Source of the DNA: Sisyra terminalis
Taxonomy: Eukaryota > Arthropoda > Insecta > Neuroptera > Sisyridae
Length of the DNA: 64,000 bases
Reading direction: 5' to 3'
Assembly (NCBI GenBank): GCA_958496175.1
Contig: OY292276.1
Coordinates: 16,944,001-17,008,000 of the forward strand
Shown here: positions 49,676 through 60,369 of the stretch, in pieces
How the letters are laid out: every line of letters starts with the position of its first letter
Position numbering within the stretch: position 1 is the stretch's first letter
Translations under genes and position numbers: made by a program
The notes under the pieces: generated by a model
Told to the model about the DNA's origin: nothing
Database searches by the model: none
Seen by the model: only the letters and a program-made list of their open reading frames with translations

Positions 49676-52274
49676 GATTATTGTACCTTAAATTTTTTTT
49701 TATTAAGGGAAACATCAAAGCCCCTTTAAAAAGTAGTTGATTAAAATTCTAGACTTGTTAAAAACATAAATGAGCTTCTCCGATTTAAAGAACCTGGATA
49801 GAAATAGAAAATGCTAAGGTGAAGGATTTAACCACGCGGGAACCTAAATTTGTTATCAAACAGAAAACAGTAAAAATATATTTCTTCTTAACTCCGACTT
49901 TGTTTACTTTACCGCTTGTCTACAAAACTATTAAAAACTACAACAAATGTAGATCAACTTTCATGTTCAGTCTGAATTATACTATTAACAAATGCGAGTG
50001 CCTCAAGGAATCAAATTTCTTTCAAGCCATAATCGCAAATATTTTTTATGCTTCTTTATTATTCTTGGTATTTTTCCTTAACTTGTTATACAAACCATGA
50101 TTCATTTAATTCAAAAAAAAAAACAAATTGTTTTATTAAGTTAAGCTTGATATTCTGCAAATATATGATTTTTTCTCTTTTAATTTTGGTCGCTGATAAT
50201 ATGTTACTTAAACTTGATTTGATTTCCAAAAGTTTAAAAAGTATTAAAACAATATTAAATTAAAAAGCTTTACTATAGAAACGTTATGTTCCACTTTGAG
50301 CTTAAAACCAATTTTATTATAAAGAACTTTAACAAAAATCTACACCATCCTAACTGTAACCAAATTACAATTAGTAAAACAAAAGAATAATTGTATTTGA
50401 AATCAAAATAAATTTCATTTGAAAAATAAAATTAAACAAACTTTTTTTGCTTATCCAAGGAAACATAAACCATATTATTTAAAATTTACAAAATAAAGGA
50501 TATTTTTCTTAATCACTCAAGATGATTTTCTAAATAGTTTCAAAAACCATCATGGTTCAGTTCTTTGAAAACTATTCATTCTTTTTTAGTTTAAATTGTA
50601 TGGTTAATGTGGTTACATCAATTAATTTTATCCAATAAATATTTAAAGAAGCAAAATAATGAGAATTCCTTTTGCATTCTTGTCTGTTAAGAAAACGATA
50701 TTGCATTTTCTACCAAGGAAAATTATACAATAGATGATATAGGAGATAGTTTAAAAGGGTTCATTCTTGAGGCAAGTTTTGTCTTATAATTTATGATGAC
50801 TCGGTTAAATATTCCCGCATAGTTTCAAATTGAACGCTATTGAAAATGTAATTGAAATTTTAGAAAAATTATGTTGTAAGACATAAAATTCGATAAAAGT
50901 ATGGATAGCATTTTCTTTTGTATCGTTGTCATGCATAATGTGTAATAGTTTTGGTTAGAACAATTTATCAATTTTTTTTATTGATACTGAAATTACAAAG
51001 TTAGTGTTGGGTGAAAAGCTTTTTAATGAGGAATAAAAATCAACGGTTATGAAGGGTTAAATTTTGGCTATGTCACAAATGGCAGTATTTCAAAATCAGC
51101 ATCTAAATGAAATTTTCTTGCTTCTCTTCCCTAGACACATTCAGATGTACATCTAGAATTTCAATCTTGCTGAATTGTGGGGAATTTGAGAGGGTATTAC
51201 CAAATATAAGCTAAAAGCAGTGTAACATCGACAAAATCACTGACGACTAGAATTGAATAAACTTTTATTTACCTTACGTTCGTTTCCGCTATTTTATATC
51301 AATATATTTTTATATTTCAAGCAAAACACAATAATCTAATAGCCATTTTCAATTTATTGGTATAATTTTTTTTCAAAGTTGAGTTTTTTAAAAAGAGTTT
51401 CATAAATTAGTTTGTCAAAGTAGAATCTATTCAACCAGTCATCTGTGAGATTCAAGTGAGATAATAAAATAACTAAATTTATTTGACAAACGGATTAAGA
51501 AACTTTCATGTGCAGTAGTTTAGTTGCAAAGTTTCTTTATCCTCTTTAAAGATTGTTTGATGCACACTAATAAGTACACAAGGATTTAGAAAAGTTAAAT
51601 CCGTTTTGTTCACTTTCAGAACGATTTTTTATGAAAATGCACTTTATGTTTGTGACTTGTTTCAAGTTGTGTTACTAACTTATTTACAACTTAGCTACAT
51701 GGAGAAAGATGTTCCTTAATTGCATAAATCTGGTTGACGCACTCATGAGAGAAGCTTTTCGTAATTGAGACTCTTGGATCCCTTTTGACTACCTACCTTA
51801 GATGAGTGCTTGAATTTAACACTACTTCAACGTATTTGCATACATATTATATGGTGGTTTCTTATATTATAATCCTACATATATTAATGCTGACTAATTT
51901 TATACAAATTTAAACAATTGGTATTAAGAGAAGCTTTTTTTTAATTGATCATTTTGAAAAAATGTTTAAAGAGGAACTCCAATTTGATATTGTTTAGCAC
52001 CAAAAAATTTTAAATGGTATTTTGTTTTATTCTTTTACTTCTGATGGTATTTCTATACAGATGCTTTACAGATGTTTTTCATAGAACCAGAAGAAATATA
52101 TGACACATACAATTAAAAGTATTGTTAATAAAAAGTTATCAACGTAAAAACAAATTAATTTTACAATATAAAATAAGAAATATTTTACTAATAGATACAG
52201 CCAACAGTTTGAATCCAATTTTTTTCGGCAATAGTTTCTAAAGCCAACTAAAGAATTTCATATACTTTTCATCA
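49676..52274. other. Non-coding stretch
   Basis: No gene or element was recognised. Frames at 49819-50100 and 50048-50263 overlap and are AT-driven. Confidence 0.4.
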
Positions 52275-52282
52275 AGAAGCAT

Positions 52283-52927
52283 TAGGTTGATCCTTAATAG
52301 GAGTGTTTTTGAATTTCTTTGCTCCCAGGAGCTCAAATGCTTCCAAATTGATAAAAAAAAAAAATCTCTCAAAATTTGAGCTCTTAATATTAACTTTAAG
52401 ATAGTTTGCTTCCCAACTTAAGTTTCTTATGGGAATAACGTGGAAAAAATTTATTTTTTTCTTTTGTATTCCATAACTCAGCGACAAATAAATCGAAAGT
52501 AACCAATCGCGTCATGTTTATTGTTAATTTAACGCACTACAAAAAAAGCTCTTATAATTTTTCGCTAAATCTATTGGCTTCAGAGTTATTGGCTTATCTA
52601 TTGGCTTAAGAATGCGGCACTAATGGTCAATGAAAATATAAGCCAATAGATTTAGCGAAAAATCATAAAAGCTCTTTTTTGTAGAGCGTTAAATTTACAA
52701 TAAACATGACGTGATTAGTTATTTTCGATTTATTTGTCGCTGAGTTATAGAATTCTTAAAAAAAAAATTCCCAAGTTATTTTCATAAGAAACTTAAGTTA
52801 GAAAGCGGACTATCTTAAAGTTAATATTAAGAGCTCAAATTTACAGGGATTTTTTTTATCAATTTGGAAGCATTTGAGCCCCTGGGAGCAAAGAAAGTCA
52901 AAAACGCCTCTATTATGGACCACCCTA
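52283..52927. mobile_element. Foldback hAT-like MITE, 645 bases
   Basis: Almost the whole element is an inverted repeat: left arm 52283-52580, loop 52581-52639, right arm 52640-52927. The tips are TAGGTTGATCCTTAATAG and, inverted, TAGGGTGGTCCATAATAG; TAGGG fits the hAT terminal consensus YARNG. It is flanked by AGAAGCAT (52275-52282) and GGAAGCAT (52928-52935), an 8-bp duplication with one mismatch. There is no transposase. Frames 52272-52487 and 52810-52998 are arm by-products. Confidence 0.85.
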
Positions 52928-52935
52928 GGAAGCAT

Positions 52936-53317
52936 ATTATATTTAAGTGCATCGTAGTAAGCACTATTGGTATTAATAGTTTTATTAATTTTTGGCAACA
53001 GTAGAAGTCTATATTATGTAATTAATACGCCGTCTTTCAGCAAAGAATATTTATCAATCACTGTAATAAGAAGTGGTGCAGGTGCTTGTTATAACAGATT
53101 TTGCTGATTACCATACTTTGGATTTAAGCTAGTGGTCTTACCAATTTACGTAGGCGTAACTCCACGCAATAATTCCATAATTAACTTATGCTTTCAAGAA
53201 AAACATGATACATTGTTTTAAGTTCAGAAGCTTGGAGATAGTTGCTAAATTAATAGGAATGTAAAATATTTTTTTTTTTTTATAAGTTCACAATGCATAT
53301 TTCATTTCATATGGCTG

Positions 53318-53352
<35 letters not shown>

Positions 53353-53464
53353 CAAGGTATTTACAGCTATTTACTCTTTTTAATTCCTTATCTTTGAAAA
53401 ACACTTTAAGTTTAACTGAAATGTTATCTACATAATAACCGAAAATAGTAAAAGTAGATTTATT
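52936..53464. other. Non-coding spacer with AT microsatellite
   Basis: Contains the dinucleotide repeat at 53321-53350; otherwise nothing recognised. Confidence 0.4.
53321..53350. repeat. (AT)15 microsatellite
   Basis: Fifteen uninterrupted AT units. Confidence 0.95.
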
Positions 53465-54008
53465 TACTTGATTTGTAGGTTAATTATTTTACCAATCAGA
53501 TAAAAGAACCTGACTTTTACTCAGTTCTTATCACTATATATCAAAGCCGTATCGTCAGCATAAGAAAACAAGTAATTATTCGGCAGTAATTTGAATATAT
53601 AATAATCATAGGAAAAAATAGAGGTCCTAGAATAGTTTATTGCGGAATTCCAACTTTAACAAACTTGTAGTCTTTCATAAAATCATAAATTTTCACACAC
53701 TGCCCTTTGTGAATTCATTAATTTTCAATTAAATGATGCAGAAGACCTCTAATACCTTTTCTCCACAGTTTTTCTAACATTATCTTATGGTTGATAGTGT
53801 TGAAAGCGATAATCGAATGTTTCTAATACTGTTGATTTATTTTTATCTAGATTGTTATACATAAAATCAAAATGTAAGCCTGGGTATCATTTGAACTTCT
53901 ATTTTTCATAAAACCATTAAATTATTTCCAGTACAAAAATCACATAGTTTAGTGCAAACTATTTTTTCAGACACCTTGGCTAAATTAGAGATAATTCAAA
54001 TAGGTCTA
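53465..54008 (-). mobile_element. LINE reverse transcriptase remnant
   Basis: Read on the minus strand with frameshifts, reverse transcriptase blocks appear in order: YRPI then IISNLAKVSEKIVCTKL (RT motif 1-2), a degraded F-D-x-x-H segment, GIRGLLHHLIEN, CVKIYD, YKFVKVGIPQ then TILGPLFF (motif 4), and LPNNYLFSYADDTALIYSDK with the catalytic YADD at 53551-53562. It is a different family from the Jockey copy at 48533-49415. Stops and shifts rule out activity. It ends abruptly next to the MITE at 54012-54240. Confidence 0.8.
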
Positions 54009-54011
54009 TAT

Positions 54012-54240
54012 CAGTGGTTCTTAACCTTATTGGAGGTACTGACCCCCACCAGTTGGAAAAAGAAAGTATGATCTTTTTCAAATTTATATCATATAGATAT
54101 ATATTTATATATTGATGCAAAAAATGGAGAAAACCATTAAGAACAAAGAACAAAAGCATTTGTACGAGATATTCGCCGAACCTGCGAGACTACCACACCA
54201 AACCCCTGGGATTCGATCGAAACCAGGTAAAGAACCACTG
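54012..54240. mobile_element. hAT-like MITE with CAGTGGTTCTTAACCT ends
   Basis: A 229-base element with ends CAGTGGTTCTTAACCTT and, inverted, CAGTGGTTCTTTACCTG. This end sequence is widespread among hAT (Charlie-type) elements, and TGACCCCCACC follows on the left as in those families. The 8-bp flanks (GTCTATAT and GTAACTGC) no longer match, so the insertion is old or rearranged. Confidence 0.75.
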
Positions 54241-54295
54241 GTAACTGCCACTTTTAAATTAAGTTTATTTTGTTATTAATTTTGATTAAATAATG

Positions 54296-54400
54296 GTTAT
54301 TTAATGTCGTTTTGTGACAATAAAGATCTTTTGCTATTATAGGGTTAATAAAAATCCGTTACTGAGAAGTATTGAAAATCGGCATCTATCAGCGACCGTC
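54296..54400 (-). mobile_element. tRNA-derived SINE, copy 3 (body only)
   Basis: It shares, in plus orientation, TGTCGTTTTGTGACAATAAAG and AATAAAAATCCGTTACTGAG with the other copies. The tRNA-like head is absent. Confidence 0.5.
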
Positions 54401-54689
54401 TATCCACTTTCTCAGCGACTAATTAAACCACTAATCATAATTTTTAGCATTTAAATCTATTAATTTTATTTTTAATGGTAAAATTTTTGGTGGTTATGAA
54501 AGCTTGTATAAACCTTTTTGGTAAGAAAAATGATAATTTGATAATATTTTTTAATATGAATTTATTAATCACTTACGACTCAGAAATCATTGTTTAACTG
54601 CTTGTTATTTGTTTGCACATTTATAACTACCCTCTTCATTACTTTTGTATTTTTATAGGTAAGTTATTGTAAAATTTCATTAATTTTTT

Positions 54690-54790
54690 GTTAATTGTTT
54701 ACTGTCGTTTTTTAATTACTAAGGTCTTTGACAACTCTAGAGTTTATAAAAATCCGTGAACTGAGAAACATTATAAATAATATTTCACTT
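54690..54790 (-). mobile_element. tRNA-derived SINE, copy 4 (body only)
   Basis: It shares ACTGTCGTTTTTTAATTAC and GTTTATAAAAATCCGTGAAC with copies 2 and 3, in the same orientation, about 390 bases from copy 3. The head is absent. Confidence 0.5.
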
Positions 54791-55341
54791 TAAAATGTAT
54801 TATTACACAACTAATCCTACGATAAACCATTAGCATTGAAGTTACTTCTAGATTTTGGTCTATACTTTTTGGCTATACTTTATTTTGTTCCATACTTTCT
54901 ATATTTGCATACTTAAATGAATGATATTTGCAAATATTAGATAAATATTTTATAAGCTGAGAAACCTTTCTATTTTATTCGCTTATACGCTTTTAGATAA
55001 ACACTGTAATGTTTTTGATATAAAAATTCATTAAAGTTGCATAAAGTGAAAGAAGAGGTAAATATATCTGTTTATATTATAAGTACTACTCTGAGAAGAG
55101 CTACAATAATCATATTACCGTGTTTTAACATTGTATACTATATGTTCTTTCAAAGAATAAATTGTTGAACCATCAATATCTGTGACATATTGAGCATATT
55201 AAGCTGAAACATATTTGTAGTATGGTCATTTCAATTGATTATTTTATGCCCTTTTACATCAAATATTTTTACATCAATGACATAACAGTGTTTATCTAAT
55301 TTGCGTATGTAGGTAATCGAAGTTGTTTATCTATTAGCAAG
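54791..55341. other. Non-coding spacer
   Basis: AT-rich; nothing recognised. Confidence 0.4.
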
Positions 55342-55343
55342 TA

Positions 55344-55968
55344 CAGTCCCTGGCCATTTTTTTAGATGCACTTTAGATTTTATACAAAGTGTACATATTC
55401 TATTAAATTAAATTTAGTGTTGTTTACTTTTTACATTATAAAAAGATGTATTGATTTTTAAGAAATATATTTTCCGGATAAGGGTAAAACCTTGTTTATT
55501 TTCCCTATTACCCAACTTTAGGATTATAACCTTGATTTGAAACTCATTGAAAGTATGTGGAAGTTGCTGAAGAAAAAAGTAGTTAAAGAAATGGTCTCAA
55601 CAGAAAAATAACCCTTGGAAAAAATATTCACGTATCGAATCATTATTCACAAATACAGCAGACGGTATTGTCTTACATAGACAGCATACTGTGCAGAATG
55701 GGAACTTAAATATCGGTAAACGAGCTTTCAATTAAATACTAAACAATACAGCTCACCATAATTAAGAAGATGTTAAATTAATTTGATGGTAAAAATTTAT
55801 TTTTTAGTAAATATAATTTTTGGTCACGCTATTTGGTAATAAGTGTAATAAATAAAATTTGTACAGGAAAGTTAAACCCAATCAAAAACATGAACTCAAA
55901 ATAAAATAGCTCTTACTTCAGGTTTTACACAAAACCTATAGTGCGTTTATTAATATGGCCAGGAACTG
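55344..55968 (+). mobile_element. Internally deleted Tc1-like element
   Basis: A 625-base element flanked by TA (55342-55343 and 55969-55970). Terminal inverted repeats begin CAGTCCCTGGCCAT and, inverted, CAGTTCCTGGCCAT; CAGT ends are typical of Tc1. The plus strand keeps the last part of a Tc1 transposase: NLDLKLIESMWKLLKKKVVK, which is the D-L-N-P-I-E-x-x-W-x-x-L-K block carrying the final catalytic Glu, then QIQQTVLSYIDSILCRMGT, the usual L-x-x-S-M-P-R-R tail. The N-terminal two thirds are deleted and stops interrupt the rest. Confidence 0.85.
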
Positions 55969-55970
55969 TA

Positions 55971-57120
55971 GTTGCTAAGTATTTTTTGAATCATTAAGCA
56001 AATCAAGACAACAGTTGAAAATTTCGAATGGCAAACTACTTACTGTTGAAAGAGTAATGATTCAATTTTTAATTCTATTTTAATTTAAGGGAATTCTATT
56101 TTAAAGGAATATTAAGTTTCAGTTTCAAATATGAGTTTCCAACGAACCACTGAAAAAAGTCTGGTTTGGACAGAATGCTAAGTTTTAAAATTCAATGGCA
56201 TAATTTTTATTATTTGTGATAAAAGTTATTCTGTAAAATGAATTTACATCTTTATTTTAAATTAATTACTGCGACCTAAGAATATTTTGTAATTAAAATT
56301 TCAAATTAAATTGTTGACTCGAAATTTAAATTTTAAAATTTCCTAAATCTGTTGACATAAGCAAAATTAATATCATGAAATTCGCTGAAATTTTTGTATT
56401 TGAAATTATTTTCATTTATGCTAGTCGCTTCGCTGATGACACTTCAATCCATGTCACGAAACTTTTCGACAACAGAGTGACCTTTAGCTTTGTCAGCAAG
56501 TTAACGTTTTCGTTGCCAACAAATTTGAAATCTTTCTTGTATAAGTATCGGAGCGTTTCTTTCGACCATTCCGCATAATCTTAATTTTGTAAAAAACATT
56601 CTTAAAATTGTGAGTTGTTCTAATTGAAAAATGCCGTGCTGTAGATTTTAAATATTTGGAGAAACAGGGAAGATAATTACATTATGAGGAATGTTGAATA
56701 TTTCGTTAATGAGGATATCTTAATTGAACAAGAGAGGTTTTTCCATCTGCCCCTCTAGGTGGTAATGATAAAAGTAAGCTCAGGTAACGGCAATAATGTT
56801 AGGTTATCGTACTACTGGCTCCAGGAAATTGTGTTATTGAATCGTTAAACTCAAGCTCACTTCGCAGCCAATGAGTAAAGTTTAATTAATTTTCACTGGG
56901 GTTGGAATATCTGCTTGCGTTGAAGTTTGCTGTTTTTCTATTCACCCCCTAGCGGCTCACACATTTTGAGTGTACTTCGTCAGGTTTAATATACGAACCT
57001 GAACGCACTAAGGGATTCGATGCCCCCTTGTTTATTAACCATCCTGTTAAATACCGAACTCACGTTTAGAATAAATAATTTTTGTTACATATTTAAGCGG
57101 ACATCACTTGAATTTAATAA
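55971..57120. other. Non-coding stretch
   Basis: The segment 56740-57060 is less AT-biased and non-repetitive, with no open frame. The frame 56375-56578 has no motif. Confidence 0.35.
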
Positions 57121-57347
57121 ATAAGCGCCTATCATTAAATTAAATAGATAAATTTCGTTTTTCTTAAAATCTTCAAAATTAATTTCACTTTAATTTTCGA
57201 CAAAAACTTAAATGATGCTTTCGGTTTTATCATATAAGCGTGTAACATTAAATTAAATAAATAAATTTCCTTTTTCTTAAAATCTTCAAAAATAATTTCA
57301 TTTTAATTTTCAGCAAGAAACCAAAATGTAGCTTTCGGTTTTATCCT
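57121..57347. repeat. Two-copy tandem repeat, period 113
   Basis: Unit 1 (57121-57233) and unit 2 (57234-57347) both start ATAAGCG and contain TTTTTCTTAAAATCTTCAAA and GCTTTCGGTTTTATC. Divergence is modest. There is no coding frame. Confidence 0.8.
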
Positions 57348-57459
57348 TCAAAAATTATTTTTTATAACCAAAATGAAATCAAATAAAGAAAGAATAACAA
57401 TATTGACAGTTGATTCGATCGCTTACTTTGAATAACACATAAATTATCCTGTAACCATT

Positions 57460-57540
57460 ATGCCAAAAGTCGCTGGGCTACTAATGGTAGCTGTAATGTA
57501 TGGCTTAGGAAGTTCTGAACATTACACCAAAAAGTTATAA
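57460..57540 (+). CDS. Small frame with signal-peptide character
   Basis: ATG with context ACCATT leads to MPKVAGLLMVAVMYGLG, a plausible hydrophobic leader, then SSEHYTKKL and a TAA: 26 codons in all. A donor is not evident at the end, so it is neither a clear first exon nor a convincing small peptide gene. Confidence 0.2.
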   Translation: MPKVAGLLMVAVMYGLGSSEHYTKKL

Positions 57541-58485
57541 ATTCAAATAGCGTTCAGGCTGTTTGTAACATATGTAATGTGAAAAGTTTAGGATAACAAA
57601 TTCTGCATATGGCTTGAGAATTGTCTATTCAAAATATTACACATACACAAATATAACAATCACTAGATTGATTCAAGTAAAAAATGAAAAAAAAACAATA
57701 TTACTGCGAATTTGTTACATAATTTTTGTTCGTAAAACTGAGCTTTTCACCCATTTTTTTAAAAATGAAATTTGTACCTTTTATGGATCAAATTTTACTA
57801 TCTTTTAATGTAATACTTATATTATTTTTAAATATTATTCTTATTCATCAACTTCCATTAAATTAAGAAAAACAATCTTTAAATAATTTTAATTGAATTT
57901 TTTAAAATGGGATATTTAATATTAAACACAAACTTCAATAATACCATCATAACATATATATAAGTGCTTTTTTAGAAAAGATAAAATTATTATTGGCTTG
58001 AGATCATAAAACAACAAAAAAGTTAATAAGATATCAAATAAGTAGAAGACATCGATTTTGAAATGTTCAACTTTACATAAAATGACAAAATATTTAATAT
58101 CCGGTCTATAACTGATGATGAACTGATAGTAAGTATAAAAATATATCATATAAAAACACGTTTTTGCTATCTACCACCAACGTTGCTTTAGGTGTATTGT
58201 TTTCTTTAGCGAATATATGAAATTGATCGGAAAATCGTCGAAAAAAAATTTTTATCAGATATGTTTTAACGGTATTATTTTTGATGTAAAATAAATTAAA
58301 AATATATAAGATTAATTATTTTTGAAAATATTTATTTTCCTTATAAAAATTTACTTTTAGGATGTATAAATTGTATAAACGTAGACTGAAGTTAATTATA
58401 AAATGTTCAGCAACAAAAAGTATAAAATATTTTGCTTTCCCTTAAACGGGATTTCTTATCTCTACTGTTATAATTTAGAAAACTT
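57541..58485. other. Non-coding stretch
   Basis: AT-rich; frames at 57614-57808 and 57922-58149 lack motifs. Confidence 0.4.
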
Positions 58486-58487
58486 TA

Positions 58488-59711
58488 AGGTGTAGAAATA
58501 AGTTTTGAGGATAGAAAAAAAAATGGCGCAACTACGTTAATCGTTACTGATTTTTTTAGCTATGTTCATATAAAAATGTTATATTTTTTCGTCATAAAAA
58601 ATTATAACTGCCATTTCGATGAAATGTTAACACTATACTTTCTTTCTTCCATAATTATGTCAACGTTTATGCCAACAAAACGCATTTTGTGTTCATAAAA
58701 GGCTTTACTTCATTGTTTCGATTGTAAGAAAAGTGCAGTTGATGGACGTCGATTACTGTGTGAAATGTATGAAAAACTTACTCCAACAAAAAATTGTACT
58801 TTACAACTTTGATATCAAAGCCTTAAATGTGGTAATTTTTATCCCAGTGACAAAGAACACAAAGCCCAGGCCAGTTAATTTTGAAGGCGCTTAATTGGTG
58901 TAGTTATGGATCAAAATTTATGGTAAACTAATGACTAGTTTTTGGAAAACTAGGAATTGACTAACAACTTGTATCAAACCACCTAAAAACCATGAATTCT
59001 GTTCAAAAATAGGGAAACTGGGCTTCATCTGAACTTGAACCTAGAAATATCGAACGTCCTTTTTTCATGTGCGAGCAATTGCTTCGTAGATAAAAGTGGA
59101 AAAGGTTTATGTATAGAATTGTAAAGGGGATAAAAGTGGATCCAATTTGTTATTAACAAAAACTTATTATTGTGCATTTGGGAAGACCAGATCTAAGTTT
59201 TCTATTATGAGTTACTTCAACCAAAATTAGCCATTACTGGGGAATATTATTAGTATCTTTTAATGGAACTAAGCCGATAATTAAAGCTCAAACGTTCCAA
59301 ATATCTTAAAAAACATGACAAGGTCATCTTTCAGCACGATATCCCTTACCACATGTTACAATAGTTGTTAAAGGTACATTGAAGAAACTTCTAAGGGATG
59401 TCTTATAGCAACTTACAATATTCACCAAATATCGCCCAGTCAAATTATGACTTATTATGGTTTATGATTTCTTAGCAGAGCAGCATTTCTAACATAACGA
59501 AGACGCTAGAAACTGAATTGATTCTTGAATCGTCTGGAAAAACAAGATTTTCTTATAAAGGAATCCATACGCTGTTCAAAAGATGGGAAAAAATAGTAGC
59601 TAGCTCTTTTCAGTTACAGTATCATGAGTAGAAAATATTGCTGCAATCTTTTTGAATTAAGTAATAAAGCTTGAGGAATACAAACAAAAAAAAAAACGTC
59701 TTTGCACACCT
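58488..59711 (+). mobile_element. Near full-length, decayed mariner element
   Basis: A 1224-base element flanked by TA (58486-58487 and 59712-59713). Ends are AGGTGTAGAAATAAGTTTT and, inverted, AGGTGTGCAAAGACGTTTT. The plus strand carries the whole mariner transposase in ruins: KKSAVDGRRLLCEMY (N-terminal helix-turn-helix), VSNHLKTMNSVQK and GNWASSELEPRNIERPFFMC (linker), a shifted first-Asp block (family TGDEKW), YYELLQP, KKHDKVIFQHDI with the second Asp, then YSPNIAQSNYDL, where the third Asp of S-P-D-x-A-P-S-D is Asn, and GIHTLFKRWEKIVAS at the end. About 30 residues after the first Asp are missing. It is a different mariner lineage from 26010-26883. Confidence 0.9.
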
Positions 59712-59713
59712 TA

Positions 59714-60075
59714 TTATTAGAGATCTATTTTTTTTTTTCGCTATCATAAAAATAAGATTAATATACTATTTATTGGCAAGTTAAATAACATTATTTTACA
59801 ATAACAGTAACTGTCTTATACTATTTTATAGTAAGAATTAAGAGAAACTCTTTAGTAATTTTTCGATAAATCGTTTGATTCAAAAATCAATTTTATTTTG
59901 TTTTTTTTCATCTTGGAACCCAAAATGTTATGTTTCATCACTGTTAACTTCAAGACAGCCACTTAGAGACAATAGGCAAATGGAAATCCTATATTGGTTT
60001 GAGTTATCAAGTCATATATTATATAGAAAAGCGTACATTAGGATAACAGAGAAAAAATTGATTCTTATACGAAAT
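59714..60075. other. Non-coding spacer
   Basis: AT-rich. The frame at 59875-60135 runs into the retroposon and is not called. Confidence 0.4.
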
Positions 60076-60087
60076 TTTGTAGGTATT

Positions 60088-60357
60088 TTTTTTTATTTTC
60101 AAATAAATTGCACAATCTACATAGGGTTGCAATAAGTGCATTTAATCCATAGACAATCACATGTAAGCACTTGTTCCAGTAGATTAGTGCTGCATAAGTG
60201 CAAAATAGATTTTAAACAATCAATAACGACAATAATAGTATTTCTTATAGCAATAACAACAATTATTAAAACAATCAACAGTAGCAATTAGAATAATAAT
60301 AATAGTCTATAACAACAATATCAATCCTAATAATAATGTGAAACATTAAAACATAAG
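60088..60357 (-). mobile_element. Poly(A)-tailed retroposon family, copy B, with target duplication
   Basis: On the minus strand it runs from ACTTATGTTTTAATG to GCAATTTATTTGAAAATA and an A-rich tail. It is flanked by TTTGTAGGTATT (60076-60087) and TTTGTAGTTATT (60358-60369), a 12-base duplication with one mismatch, typical of LINE-driven insertion. The 5' end coincides with that of copy A (37577), which suggests a defined unit of about 270 bases. Confidence 0.75.
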
Positions 60358-60369
60358 TTTGTAGTTATT

